Assembly: GCA_914767715.1 (NCBI GenBank)
Contig: OU612073.1
Location: 6,572,001-6,636,000, forward strand
Length of the DNA: 64,000 bases
Direction of reading: 5' to 3'
Source: Membranipora membranacea
Taxonomy: Eukaryota; Bryozoa; Gymnolaemata; Cheilostomatida; Membraniporidae
Shown: positions 1 through 10,590 of the stretch, piece by piece
Position numbering within the stretch: position 1 is the first letter of the stretch
Layout of the letters: every line of letters begins with the position of its first letter
Program-made: the position numbers and the translations under genes
The notes under the pieces: generated by a model
The model's input: the letters and a program-made list of their open reading frames with translations, nothing else
Databases searched by the model: none
What the model was told of the DNA's origin: nothing

Positions 1-126
1 GTCAAGGCTGGGTCAGGCCCTCTGTGAAGCATTGATCTGTTGCAAGGATTGTGAGATCTGATATACGCCCCTCCTTCTCTCAACACTTTATCTTTATAAG
101 CTGATACAAGTCGCTCATACGGGTTT
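1..126 (-). CDS. Duplicate terminal exon of carbohydrate sulfotransferase (partial, runs off window)
   Basis: This is a near copy of the first 126 nt of the terminal exon of the sulfotransferase gene at 1574-7305. Read on the minus strand it has the same acceptor (pyrimidine tract then CTGCTAG) and then an open frame with the 3'-phosphate-binding motif NPYERLVSAYKDKV followed by LREGGAYIR. It differs from the main copy at a few residues (AYIRSHN instead of RFIRAHN). Homology continues into the intron to about position 303, just before where exon 4 would begin. No copy of exon 4 is visible beside it. It could be an alternative terminal exon of the same gene, since the acceptor and phase match, or the leftover of a tandem duplication. 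The rest lies outside the window. Confidence 0.7.
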
Positions 127-302
127 CTAGCAGTAAAAAGAAAAAAAGATGTCTTACATCGATAGCACAGTCAAGTTTTGTAAACATGTTTGTTGGATGG
201 CGGGAGAGAGCCAATGGCAGGTCAGATGGTACTTTTGATTGAGTATTTATATATTTTTTGCACATCAAACTGAGGTTGCTGTAAATTGCTTGAGCTCACC
301 AG

Positions 303-767
303 CAATTTTAGACCTAAGCAATGTCACACCGAGAAGATACGTCGCAGCTTTTTCAATTTATATATGTCATATACTGTGACAACAATTTTTATGTAAGCTG
401 AAAATCTTTTAGTATCATATTAAAATTAACCAAGAGCATCCTGTGAACCAATTTTATTATCACATGGTAAAATCAAATATGATAATAAAGTTAAATTAAA
501 CTATATTGATCAAATGAATCTACTGTCTTTCAGTTCCGGTAGGGGTTACGGATTTGTCAGCGTTTGGTCGACTGTCTCTCAGGTGTCAAAGAAAGTAAAG
601 CATGATTTTGGTTCCTCATAGGTTAGGACAGAGGGTTGTAATGCGCTGTGAATAACTCACTATATTAAAGGCATACCCAAAGACAAAAGAATGTTATAGC
701 CAGGCAGTTACTTATGATAAAGTTGGATCAGATTTGCATGGTAAAAAAATTCAGTGCTCTTCTTGGC
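303..767. other. Intergenic or intronic stretch, nothing recognised
   Basis: AT-rich sequence between the duplicate sulfotransferase exon and a foldback element. I see no conserved coding frame, RNA gene or clear repeat. Confidence 0.4.
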
Positions 768-959
768 ATGAATTATTGATGGTGGGAAGAGCGCCTCCCA
801 TAAGGGAAGGTTACTCTCATTCTCTGCATTATGATGTCACAGTGAACAGGAAGTGCTTGTTTCTTGTATTGCACATCCTGTTCACTGTGACATCATAATA
901 CAGAGAATGAGAGTAACCTTCCCTTATGCGAGCCACTTTTTCCACCATCAATAATTCAT
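768..959. mobile_element. Foldback MITE with long inverted arms
   Basis: The two halves are close reverse complements. The left arm begins ATGAATTATTGATGG and the right arm ends CCATCAATAATTCAT. A further shared block (CATAAGGGAAGGTTACTCTC and onward through CACAGTGAACAGG) pairs with the right half around a loop of roughly 25 nt. It has no coding capacity, so it is a non-autonomous foldback element. The superfamily is not determined because no convincing target-site duplication was seen. Confidence 0.8.
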
Positions 960-1573
960 AGTCTTAAAGGGGAAAATGACCTTGGTATCTAATCGCAAGA
1001 TGCATTCCATGTTTGATCTCTGGCTACCATTTGAAAAGCTAAAATTGCGGCAATGCAATAAACTAAAATCGACCGGATATTGGAAAACAGGGGCAATCGG
1101 TCAGTTGAAACTCTCGAGTGTTTCATCTGTATAGGACCATAAAATTGCTGTCTCGCTTTACTAGTGACCTGAAAGCCAATCTATTCCAGGAGGCCTGTTA
1201 CCCGTGTCTCAAGGTTATACAGTAAATTTTAGGTGCATGGCAGTTGTCACTTTTAGGTTGTATTTATTTTATAATCATAATTTCAAATCGCATTAATATT
1301 TCATAATAAACTTATAATTTATTTTATTTATTTGATCATCTACAGGTTTTTTGTAATTTAACGTTTGATCTTACTTAACCTGGGGAAATGGCACGGTAAA
1401 AACTGTCTGGTATGAAAAATGGCCTAGTACAAAATGAGCCTGGTGGTATACGTTTTAGTGGGATAAGGGCTCAGTAAGAAAATGTCCTGGTGAAAGAGCA
1501 GGCTTATAGAATCACAGGCCCTGGATAATGTCCTGCTGGAATAGCGACAGTTGGACAATGGCCCGGGCGAAAC
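960..1573. other. 3' flank of the sulfotransferase gene
   Basis: No gene seen. AT-rich sequence around 1255-1335 contains minus-strand AATAAA-like motifs suitable for polyadenylating the sulfotransferase transcript. The stretch 1390-1565 has loosely repeated phrases but no clear repeat unit. Confidence 0.4.
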
Positions 1574-4500
1574 TTATTCCAACGCCATATCATAACCTAG
1601 CAGTAAAAAGTCATTGTAGTACAACTGTTGGACCTCTTTCAGCAGCTTGTCACCTAAAGGTCTATACCATTCTGCCATGGTAGTATGTTTTTCCTTGCCT
1701 GTTGAAGACTTATTACACTGTTTAATGGTCATATTTTTCATTCCAAGCTGCTGCAGAGTGATATCGATATCTTCATTCATATGCTCAGCATGGCCAATGA
1801 GATTGAAGTCAGTTCCACAAAAGTCACAAACCAATGTCTGTGGTCTCCAATGCACGTCATGCGAGCCACCCGACCCAAAATCTGAGAGTTGTTTTCCTTC
1901 TCTTTTGGCACTTGCCACAATACAGGAAATGAATTGTTCAAAGGTCAAGGCTGGATCAGGTCCTCTGTGAAGCATCGATCTGTTGCAAGGATTGTGAGCT
2001 CTGATGAACCTCCCTCCTTCTCTCAACACTTTATCTTTATAAGCTGATACAAGTCGCTCATACGGGTTTCTAGCAGTAAGAGGAAAACAAGATGTCTCAC
2101 ATCAAAAGTACGGTCTAGTTTTGCCAATGTCTTGGCTCTGATTGGCTGGTGGGAGGGAGGGAGAGAGCCAATTCCAGGCCAGATGATGCTTGCCTGAAAG
2201 TACCTTTTGATTTTACATATTTTTTAACATCAAACTGAGGTAGCTGTAAATTGTTTGAGCTTACCTGACAAAAACCATTCTGTGCTCCGTATGAGGAAGA
2301 TGCGCATTGTTATATAAAACCAATCCGATTTTGCCCCACCAACTTTTATAACCTCGGCTGCAAATATAAAAACATTCATGACATTGTAACATGTTAGGAG
2401 TTGTCTTGTTATCATTCAGAAGAAGACAACTCATGTCTTTCGACAATAGCAGTACAGCAACAATAATCGCAGAGGAAATAATTGTTCAAATTGCACTGGA
2501 TTTAACTTCTTCTTTCTACGATGATCATAGTTTCTCCATAAATGCTAAGAAAACCATATCCATCAATTTATATGCTAAGAAATCCCATTAAGACTGTTAA
2601 GAAAACCATATCCATCAATTTATATGCTAAGAAATCCCATTAAGACTGTTTCCATTAGAATATAGTCGAGTTGAACAGAATGAGGGAGAGGGGTGATAAG
2701 GTTTTTTGATGTGTACTGAATTGATACTAAAGGCCATCATCAATAAGAATATGCAGTATTTCCCTTATAAGGGATTTTTATCGTTGCTTGTCGAATACCC
2801 TTTTCTTTATTTGGAACCAGGCATACAATAAGAAATGCCATGACCTGGATCCTTTTTAATGCACATTACCATCGATTTAGAGCTAGGCCATGACCTTACA
2901 CAAGACAACCACTATCATTATAGAAACGTGACCTGCAGAGACAGTTAATTGGGAATTAGCAGGTCAGGTCTTCACAAGGCTTCGCACTAGTAGAGTTTCT
3001 AACTAATCAAAGTGGCCCCAAACAGTCAGGTTCTCAATAGCTAAAGTTTCCTACCCGGGTACAGAGGATAAGAACTAGAATGATACGGTCAAGTCAGGGT
3101 CAGTCGAGACAGAAATAACGGCAGCTACCTACGTCAAAGGCACGGATAAGCACCGCAACCTACAGAGATTGAGACATGTCCACTTTAGAATAACGAGGCA
3201 TTTGAAAACAGCCTTAACATTAAAGTTGAAATAACAGTCTGAGTCTTGGGTATAAAACGGGAGAGCAGCACAAGTAGATGTCAGTCGATATCGAGGAGTG
3301 AACTGATCTACCTCTTTCAACCTAAAACTCACACTGAAAGGTTCGTTATTTTGCATTATGTCTTTTTAATAAGTGTAAAATTCTAAATCAATAAAGTGGA
3401 AGTTCATAGAAGTTAATCTAATGGTCATTCAAGTGTATAAACAGTAGAAGCAGACCTCCTGCCCCGACAGCATACTCCTAGTTCGTACCTTATACCCTGT
3501 TTGAGGTGGCGAAAATCAGATTATGTAACCTATATCAAGCGGTAATCGTGGAGGTAGGCAGGCTTTATCAGGTTATGCAGTTGGATTTAAACTGAATGGG
3601 CTTAAAACCAGAAGGTTTACGTCCCACAAGCCTCAAGTGGTCAAAAAGTCATAAGCCATAAGCCATAAGTGAAGGCAGGCAGAGTGGTGTAGTGGTTAGG
3701 ATTCAAGCTTCTCAATCTGAGATTTGCAGTTTCGAATCCCGGACACTACGATAGCCTAGCTTACCCACCCTTACATTGTACAAGGGTTCGCTATTTAGAT
3801 GAGTTGATCTTAATGTAAGCATATTCATATTGGCCCTGAAAGGTGCACTGAATAGCAATAAAGTGTATATTATTATTATTATAAAAACATAAAATATTAA
3901 ATGTCCTAATTTTCTTACATCACAGTCGCCAGCTACATACACAGGGCAATTCAATTTGCTTGTTGCTTGTAATCGCAAAAAAGTGGTATTAATTGATTCG
4001 AACAGAATTGTTTATGAGAATTGGTCATTAATGTAAAATTCTGGGCAATACCATTAATTTCTGATCATCATCATTTTCAGATACAAGTGCTTCACAACAT
4101 GGTTATAAGATCTATATCGAGTAGCCGTAGCATCGTGAAGAATGCACTGAGTAAGTCATAGGCAACTTTTTTAAACAAAAAAAGCGTCCACATGATAAGG
4201 CTCAAATGGGGAGTCTCTCTCAGATTAGAAGAGCCAGTAATTCATTAAAGGATAAGTAAATAATCTAGGCCATATTTCCTTTGAAAATAATTTTTTTATT
4301 CTGCTTTTATATTGGGATCATGGCTGATTAATGCGTTTATATTTGCCCATTCAGGAAGCAAAAGATATTTATAGTTTAGGTCAGATCAATAATTATGTCC
4401 CATGGGTTTGGATGTGGGATTTTCAGTTACTAATATTTTCACTTACTGTGTTTTGTCCAAAGTTAAGTTCGCTTTTCCAGCATGCCTGAACAATAAATCC

Positions 4501-7305
4501 CTCCATGTCGACCATCCAGATTTCGCCACCGGGCAGTATGTCAGAGTGATTTTATCACTCGATACAAGACTTTTACCTATCGTGGCCTTTTTCCTGCAAA
4601 AGATGAAATGAAAATCAATCGGTTTTTTACGTTTGCAATTTTTTGCTAAATGGTTCTCTTTTGAAATGGTGTCGTTGGCCAAAGAAAGAGTTTCATTAAA
4701 ACTTCTCCCCGCACATCTTTGCCCAGGTACAGCCCCTCACCCTTCTTCATACGCAAACATATACTCTTGTTTTACTTCAATTTGATCAGAGGTTGGCACT
4801 AGACTAGAGACACAAACGAATAGGCATATAATTTGTATCTTGCTGTATTATCTTGTCTTCTGGCCTAAATCTGGTCTATCACTGGTCTGACTCTGGCCTA
4901 CCGAATCAAATGCACCTGAGGAACAAACCATCGCCAGTTATAATATATAATATTATAATGATATATAGCTATTCAGTGTGGCTTTCGAGGGGGAGGGGGC
5001 AACGAGAATATGCTTACAATTAAGATCAATGATACATGATACCTCTCATCTATTTAGTGCACCCTTGTACAAGGACTTGGACAAGCTACGGGAATGTGTC
5101 AAGAGCAGCATGGGCAGTGACCGGGATTCAGAGCTACAACTCTCAGATTGAGAAGCTCGAATTCTAACCTTCACGAATCCTAACCACTGGGCCACCCTGC
5201 CTATCATTATAACGAAAGTATTTAGCTTTAGTTCCTACACTAGAGGCCAGTGATTTCAGACACTTTGGTGGCCAGATTGAATGTTATTATCTGACCACGA
5301 TTATATGAGATGAAGAAAGCAGAGATTGAGAAATACATTATTTTATAAGCTGCATGTAGTTTTCTTTTTCCAAAATTCTCGCTCTTATTATGATAGCCAT
5401 GCAACCATAATGTTATATAGGTAGAAAATAAAGTTCATGTCAATCAATTAAAATCCCTTTTATTAAAGCTTCTCGATAATACAATAGTTTCTCACAAAGT
5501 GATATGACTCACACGATCACCTCCACTGCTGTGAACTAATAGTGAGTGACTAGGCCACATGCCCTGGTTGTGGTGGGAACAAAGACAACAATGCATATGA
5601 TGCAGTTTTCACCACTTTCTAAACCAATCAGAACTCGATGATAACCGACAGCAAAAAACCAGCAGCATCCTGAACCCGCAGCATACAACTTAGAAAACCA
5701 AAGCCTGGTCAAAGGGTACAGGCTTTCTTTTTTAATGAGGTCTGTTGGATAGATCATAATACAGGGCCGTAGTATTGAAATAATGCAAGGGATGCAAACA
5801 CCAGGTCCAAAACATCACGGGAGCGGCCGTGGCACAATGGGTAAGGCATGGGTCTTTCAATCGAGAGGTCCTGTGTTCGATTCTCGGCGTGTCACGGTGG
5901 TGTCAGGAAGAGCATCCGACCTCAAATGCTCCTGTGCCCCATCAGTATCCAGTCCGTAGACCCATACTGATACCGAGACAAAAAACTGAGCAACATCATG
6001 GTTTCTCACAGGTATCACAGGGTATCGAGACTATAAATGGATGTGAGTTAGATAGATCATAGTACAGGGCCGTAGTTTTTAAATAATGCAGGGGAGGCAA
6101 ACAACAGGTCCAAAACATCACCAGGGGGTGCTGCAACCTCCCAAAAGCAATTTAGGTTATATAAATAAGAAAGGAGCTGTTTATGACATGGCTTACTCAA
6201 ATAATTTACTTTTAGACAACCTTATTTAGCTTTCTAGGGGAGGCAGTGCCTCCCTGCTGCCTCCCCTAAAACTATGGTCCTGTAATAACACCGCCGAGCC
6301 TACAAGTAATTTCACTGATCCAGACCACACAGACTGAATTACAAAAATTATATTGCACCATATCTATAAAAATAGTTTTAAACTTATTTATTTGTATATA
6401 CCCAGCACCCAGTATTCTTGACATCCCAGGGTTAGTTGCTGTGGAAGACTTTGAACATCCCTGCCCAGACGCGACATTTGCCCATATCTCTGGTAAAGGC
6501 AAAAGTCAGTTGTATAGGAATGTTTGTAAGTATTCATAATGTTTGATTGTTGATATTGTTTCCTATAGTACTAACACTTTTCATTTTTGATTCTACAATA
6601 AGTATGTGTACGTGACAGCTATGTGTCATTCTGAACAAAGAGCTGAGAGAACATGTCACACCATTTTTTTAAAACCTTAGGTATTATGCCTTTCCAACTA
6701 CTAGAATACTAGAATACCTCCCCCCACCTTTTTAGGGATTAAATCGCAGCTTACCCAGTTGTGTTAAATCGAGGAGTAGAACAGAGACGTCTTATATCCT
6801 CCACTCTTCTTTGAGATGACAGAAGTGCATTGTATGCCGGGACCTGGTGGTTAGTTGAATCCACTGAGGACTGAGGACTGAGGTTTTCTGGTGAAGGCAC
6901 TCGTTTTTGTTCTATATCCTGATGAGTAGAGGGTTTTGGTAATGAGCCAGAAGGTTTATATTCATCTCTAGTAATATTATTTGAGGATTCATCAATATTA
7001 GCGTCAGAGTCTAGTGGAACTGTCAGTCTTGTTTCTCTCTGTAACAAAGCTTTATCTGTGTATCAATGGCTATATGCCCATAACTTATTCCAAGTATCCC
7101 CACTGCTATCAAACAAGAAAAATGAAGCAATATAGCCCTAAAAAAAATAAATGACACTTGAAAGCCTTACCTCTGATGCTGTTATTGAGTGTTTTAATAA
7201 GCCACTCCTAACTAGCTGTGATGGGAGATAGATGATACATGTTACAGCCAGGATCCCGGCTGCCGCAAATTTTATACAGCGTTTGTTAAATACATTCTGA
7301 AGCAT
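1574..7305 (-). CDS. Carbohydrate sulfotransferase, HNK-1/chondroitin 4-O type (CHST8-14-like)
   Basis: Golgi type II membrane enzyme expected to move sulfate from PAPS to a glycan. Model of five exons: 7171-7305, 6755-7038, 4447-4593, 2265-2357, 1574-2069. All junctions are GT-AG and in phase, giving 384 residues. Exon 1 encodes a short cytosolic tail with KRCIK and a hydrophobic signal anchor (about residues 13-28). Exon 2 is a Ser/Pro-rich stem ending in QRRVEDIRRLCS, typical of this family. Exon 3 carries the 5'-phosphosulfate-binding motif CPVAKSGWSTWR. Exons 4-5 join to form the 3'-phosphate-binding motif VRNPYERLVSAYKDK. Exon 5 also has HWRPQ and FCGTDFNLIGHAE, hallmarks of Sulfotransfer_2. 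Family usual length is about 350-420. The exact acceptor glycan cannot be told. The start is the ATG that precedes the signal anchor. Confidence 0.93.
2545..2648. repeat. Two-copy tandem repeat, about 53-bp unit
   Basis: A unit containing AAGAAAACCATATCCATCAA and ending in CCATTAAGACTGTT occurs twice head to tail, almost identically, inside intron 4 of the sulfotransferase gene region. A young minisatellite-type duplication with no evident function. Confidence 0.8.
3673..3882 (+). mobile_element. tRNA-derived SINE, family 1, copy 1
   Basis: The head resembles a tRNA with pol III boxes (TGGTGTAGTGGTTAGGATTC as A box and TTCGAATCCC as B box). A non-tRNA body follows (GTACAAGGGTTCGCTATTTAG region) and then a short ATT-repeat tail. 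A second copy lies inverted at about 5009-5203. Inserted in intron 3 of the sulfotransferase gene. Confidence 0.75.
5009..5203 (-). mobile_element. tRNA-derived SINE, family 1, copy 2 (inverted)
   Basis: Reverse complement of the element at 3673-3882. It reads GGCAGGGTGGCCCAGTGGTT, then a tRNA-like head with a diverged B box, a GTACAAGGGTGCACTAAATAG body and a GATCTTAATTGTAAGC 3' part. More diverged than copy 1. Lies in intron 2 of the sulfotransferase gene. Confidence 0.7.
5757..6121 (+). mobile_element. tRNA-derived SINE (family 2) flanked by 70-bp direct repeats
   Basis: From about 5821 a tRNA-like head is visible (A-box region TGGCACAATGGGTAAGG, B box GTTCGATTC), followed by a unique body ending near 6050. 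It is flanked by two related 65-70-bp segments (5757-5819 and about 6056-6121), each starting near CAGGGCCGTAGT and ending CAGGTCCAAAACATCAC. The right-hand one is the beginning of the MITE at 6063-6284. The left one is too long to be a normal target-site duplication, so a local duplication or insertion into a second MITE copy is likely. Confidence 0.6.
6063..6284. mobile_element. MITE with TACAGG(G/A)CC(G/A)TAG-TTTT inverted ends
   Basis: The left end TACAGGGCCGTAGTTTT matches the reverse complement of the right end, TACAGGACCATAGTTTT, followed by a shared GGGGAGGC. No open frame, so non-autonomous. A related element lies at about 39014-39252. Confidence 0.7.
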
Positions 7306-7655
7306 ATTTATAGATGATTGTGTTGGAAATCAGCTGTTTCTTTGCGACAATATACTTGCCCTAAACCTTCCGCTGCCGATTTTGACACTGGCACTATGAA
7401 TCTTATTCTAAAAAAACGCTTGATGCATCGTTTATTAAACAAGCCACGCCTAATATAAATATGCGCCATGCCAAAGACTACATACAATACATGGCCAAAG
7501 ATTATAATACCATTGACCATTGACCATTGAACCAATGATCACACTAGGTAACCAATTATCACACTCAGATGCTTAGTATCAAACATAAATTTAGCAGCTC
7601 TTTGTGCTCAATTCAAAGCGGGTGCATTATTTTGTTCTTTTGTTTACATTTTACA

Positions 7656-7698
7656 CTGACTGACTATAATGTAACTCGTGTTACATTATAGCCAGTCA
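7656..7698. repeat. Short perfect hairpin
   Basis: CTGACTATAATGTAAC and its near-complement GTTACATTATAGCCAG face each other around a 4-nt centre, upstream of the sulfotransferase start. Probably a solo MITE end or a structural hairpin. Confidence 0.6.
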
Positions 7699-8039
7699 CA
7701 CCAGGTACGACTGTGAAGGTAGGAAAATTATCATATATTTCGACAATAACATAAATCCATAAACTATTTTTTAAAGTTTGATTGAACTATTTTTTGTACA
7801 ACTGAAGCTCCGGATATGTTAAAGATCACCAGTGTTCACCAGTGTTCCTCATCCTTCGTAACAAATAAATGACATTGTCGTAATAATATGTTTCGGGCCC
7901 CTTATTCCTGGGACATCTTCCTTAGAAAAAAGTTCTTTTTTTAAATATTATTTTATAATGGTAATATATATATATACATTTTTATGAATTTATGACTCTC
8001 TCTACATGATTATAAATAACAATATATACGATTTATGAT

Positions 8040-8520
8040 ACCCGGGAGAATCTCCCTGATGATACAGATGGACAGTTTATTGACAAATTTACATTATCTA
8101 GTTTACAGGATTGATTTAATCTAGCCTGTCTTGACAAGCTTCGTTGTGTTGGGGGGGGGGGGACAGAATAAATTTTTTGTTTCAAACTAGGAAAGGCCTT
8201 GTTTAGCACCAACAATCTGCCTGAGCTGGTAGTGGCATTCCATTATAAATTAAATGCTAGCAACCAGCTGCAAAAGTTTGTGCCATGTTTTTTGAATAGA
8301 GATGTGCCACCAACAAAGTGCAATAGTACAACACTGGTACCATTACTCCTTGTTGACACACAGTATTTGCCTATTTCGTTTTTGTGGATAATAAATGGAT
8401 ACACCAATGTAATCATATGGCATAAATGGCGATATGATATAAAGATTATCATTTTGCTACAATACTTCATTCCCCTGAATTGTGCCGAGTATTAATTATA
8501 CTAAAATTTGGTTTTCAAAT
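8040..8520. other. Stretch without a supported gene
   Basis: Holds a poly-G run (about 8151-8162) and a plus-strand open frame of about 98 codons (8199-8495) that I do not recognise. The motif AGCCTGTCTTGACAAGCTT at about 8123 recurs near 61306, so part of this is repeat-derived. Confidence 0.3.
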
Positions 8521-8734
8521 GTTTTTAACCAGGTCGGTCTACCTCACTTTTGATTGATTGATATTGATTTATTTTGCCACATAGGAATGCCTAGCATTAT
8601 ATAAATGTGTGCGACAATAAAAATTTAGACTTTTGAAAAAAGGAGAAAAAACAGTTGTATTAAAAATGATTGGATCAGGCGGTGAAAAACGATAAAATCC
8701 ATGCTGCATGAGAAAGAAATATATTGTTGAGACA

Positions 8735-9292
8735 TTACAGGCGCCTGTTCATACCAGAAACTAAAAACGAGTTCTTGAATCTCTCCGTTCTACATATTGG
8801 TGGATAGAAAATATCAGATTTGTCCTTGTGACGTTGACGCCTGACTAAGAAATGTTGCAACGGATGGCTTGGGTTTGTGGCGACTTTGTCAAAGTGCCTG
8901 TCAGTTAAAACCTGTAGAAGATCTAAAATCGGAACCACATTTGATTTGGCTAGTCTCTGAAGGTAACTGCCCAGTTCAGGGTATGTTATTGTGAGGCTCC
9001 ATCTCTCAATACCCTCGATCTTTGATTTATCATTCCCAGATATTAAAGGAAACCATGCAGCACAGGCATATGTGATGCTAGAACGAATCTTAGAAAAATA
9101 AAAAGTTAGAAAACCAGTCGTATTTACATCTAAACGCTTTAGGCTTTGTGAAAAATAATTCAGGCTAATACATTTGTTGACGATTTTGTCGACATGGTGG
9201 TATCCTTCAAGACCCTGAATCAGGAGGTTCCGAAGATATGCAAACAGTTGGAGAAACAAGCCAAACTCGTTGTCCAAACAAATGAACGGCAC
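8735..9292 (-). mobile_element. LINE fragment, 3' end of reverse-transcriptase ORF
   Basis: A 185-codon open frame on the minus strand matches the C-terminal region of non-LTR retrotransposon ORF2 proteins. It has the ITYACAAWFPLISG segment, then IEGIERWSL, LLQVLTDRHFDKVA, and the closing RRQRHKDKS / RTERFKNSF tail. The catalytic reverse-transcriptase core is absent, so this is a 5'-truncated insertion. Its frame is unusually intact. It differs from the LINE at 23.2-23.9 kb. Confidence 0.75.
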
Positions 9293-9299
9293 AGGATTC

Positions 9300-10134
9300 T
9301 ACACTTTACAAAAGACTGGTGCATCGCTTTCCTGTGTGACCACCACTGCATTAACCATGATTATACATGCATAAAAAAATAAGTTGAAATTGGAGAGCTT
9401 GTTTCCAATTTAATAACTGCAATCATTAAAGTGACCGTCCTACTAGGCCATGTTTGGTATGGTTTTAAAAATCTCAGGCTGAAAAGTCATTAGGGCATAT
9501 GAAATAAAACAGCCTGTGAACCTAATTGCAGTAAAACTGAAAATTGGGATCATAGTGGATCATAGTGATATTTATTGCCTACCCCTAACCACTATGATCC
9601 TTGCTAAAATGATTGAAAAAAAACTAATTGCTATTTTCCACAATTTTCATTTTTTTTTAATTTGCCCGATGAACTCATCACAATATTTGATTTACTGGGG
9701 TAACATATCCACATTTCTAATAGTGAGGAAACATTAGACTTAGAGAAGAGCTAAAGTTGGTGTAACAAGAGGCAACTCATACTTGTTGGGTTCATTCTTG
9801 CCATTGTTGGCTTCATATATCAAATTTACTATCATTTTACATGATATATTGTAGACGATGCGATTGTAGTATTCAGTCACAAGATATTATATTTGAGAAC
9901 CGTCCCCTTGATACCATACTCCAATACTGGCCTGGCTAGACAAGCATTATTGTAAGAGGGGGTGGTATAACGGCCAGCATGGCCTAATTTTAGCTCATCT
10001 TGTTTATCTATTTTGCACTGTATAAACAAAGATTATAAGTATTTATAATAAGTATAAAGCTTTAAAGTATAAAGAAAAGTTTCTAATTAAAAATTAGCCA
10101 ACGTAAAGGTAAATCATCTATCACAGTGTAACTA
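9300..10134. other. Intergenic, nothing recognised
   Basis: AT-rich sequence with no convincing coding frame, RNA gene or repeat structure. Confidence 0.3.
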
Positions 10135-10204
10135 GTGATTTCCGGCAGCTATTGCTACACACCTTTCTTTTACAAGATTAAAACCTATCTTCTGCTCCTT
10201 AACA

Positions 10205-10447
10205 ATGGGATATACGGATCACCTTGCTCGTACTCCAGCCATGTTTCTGAGAACAGTGTATGCACTTTTAAAACCACCATTTACCAAGCCTACAAACATA
10301 ACAGAGGTAGATATACTAGCAGTCAGCATGTATATCGGGGACATAACCTGTCTGTGTCTACTCACAACCACATACTACCGCTCAAATATCGCTAAATTCG
10401 AAGAGCTATGCGCAAAGAGATATAACATGGTCTTATACGCACAGTAA
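10205..10447 (+). CDS. Possible small hypothetical protein (80 aa)
   Basis: An open frame starting MGYTDHLARTPAMFLRTVYA and ending KRYNMVLYAQ, with one hydrophobic stretch (about residues 41-60) that could be a membrane segment. The frame is open upstream to a good acceptor-like site (CTTTCTTTTACAAG near 10176), so it may instead be a last exon. It lies between the LINE fragment and the 3' end of COQ9, converging with COQ9. I do not recognise the family. The length and the basic N-terminus are compatible with a small mitochondrial protein, which is only a guess. Confidence 0.3.
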   Translation: MGYTDHLARTPAMFLRTVYALLKPPFTKPTNITEVDILAVSMYIGDITCLCLLTTTYYRSNIAKFEELCAKRYNMVLYAQ

Positions 10448-10590
10448 AAAAGTAAAAAGTAGAAAAAAAATCATATAATAACTCTGTGTGCATTATTCAT
10501 TAGAAATTCAATAATCAGAGAATAGTGTGAGAATGGTTTTAACTTTTATAATTATATAAGTCTATGGAGACGCAATGATTGACAATCAAC

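Noticed and set aside
1647-1970. Plus-strand open frame of 107 codons
   Set aside because: It is the antisense shadow of the sulfotransferase terminal exon, which has clear family motifs on the other strand.
5829-6062. 77-codon open frame starting MAQWVRHGSF
   Set aside because: It reads through a tRNA-derived SINE. Such frames are common artefacts of tRNA-like heads.
8151-8162. Poly-G run as a possible regulatory G-quadruplex
   Set aside because: A single homopolymer in a repeat-rich stretch with no gene nearby; a simple-sequence artefact is more likely.
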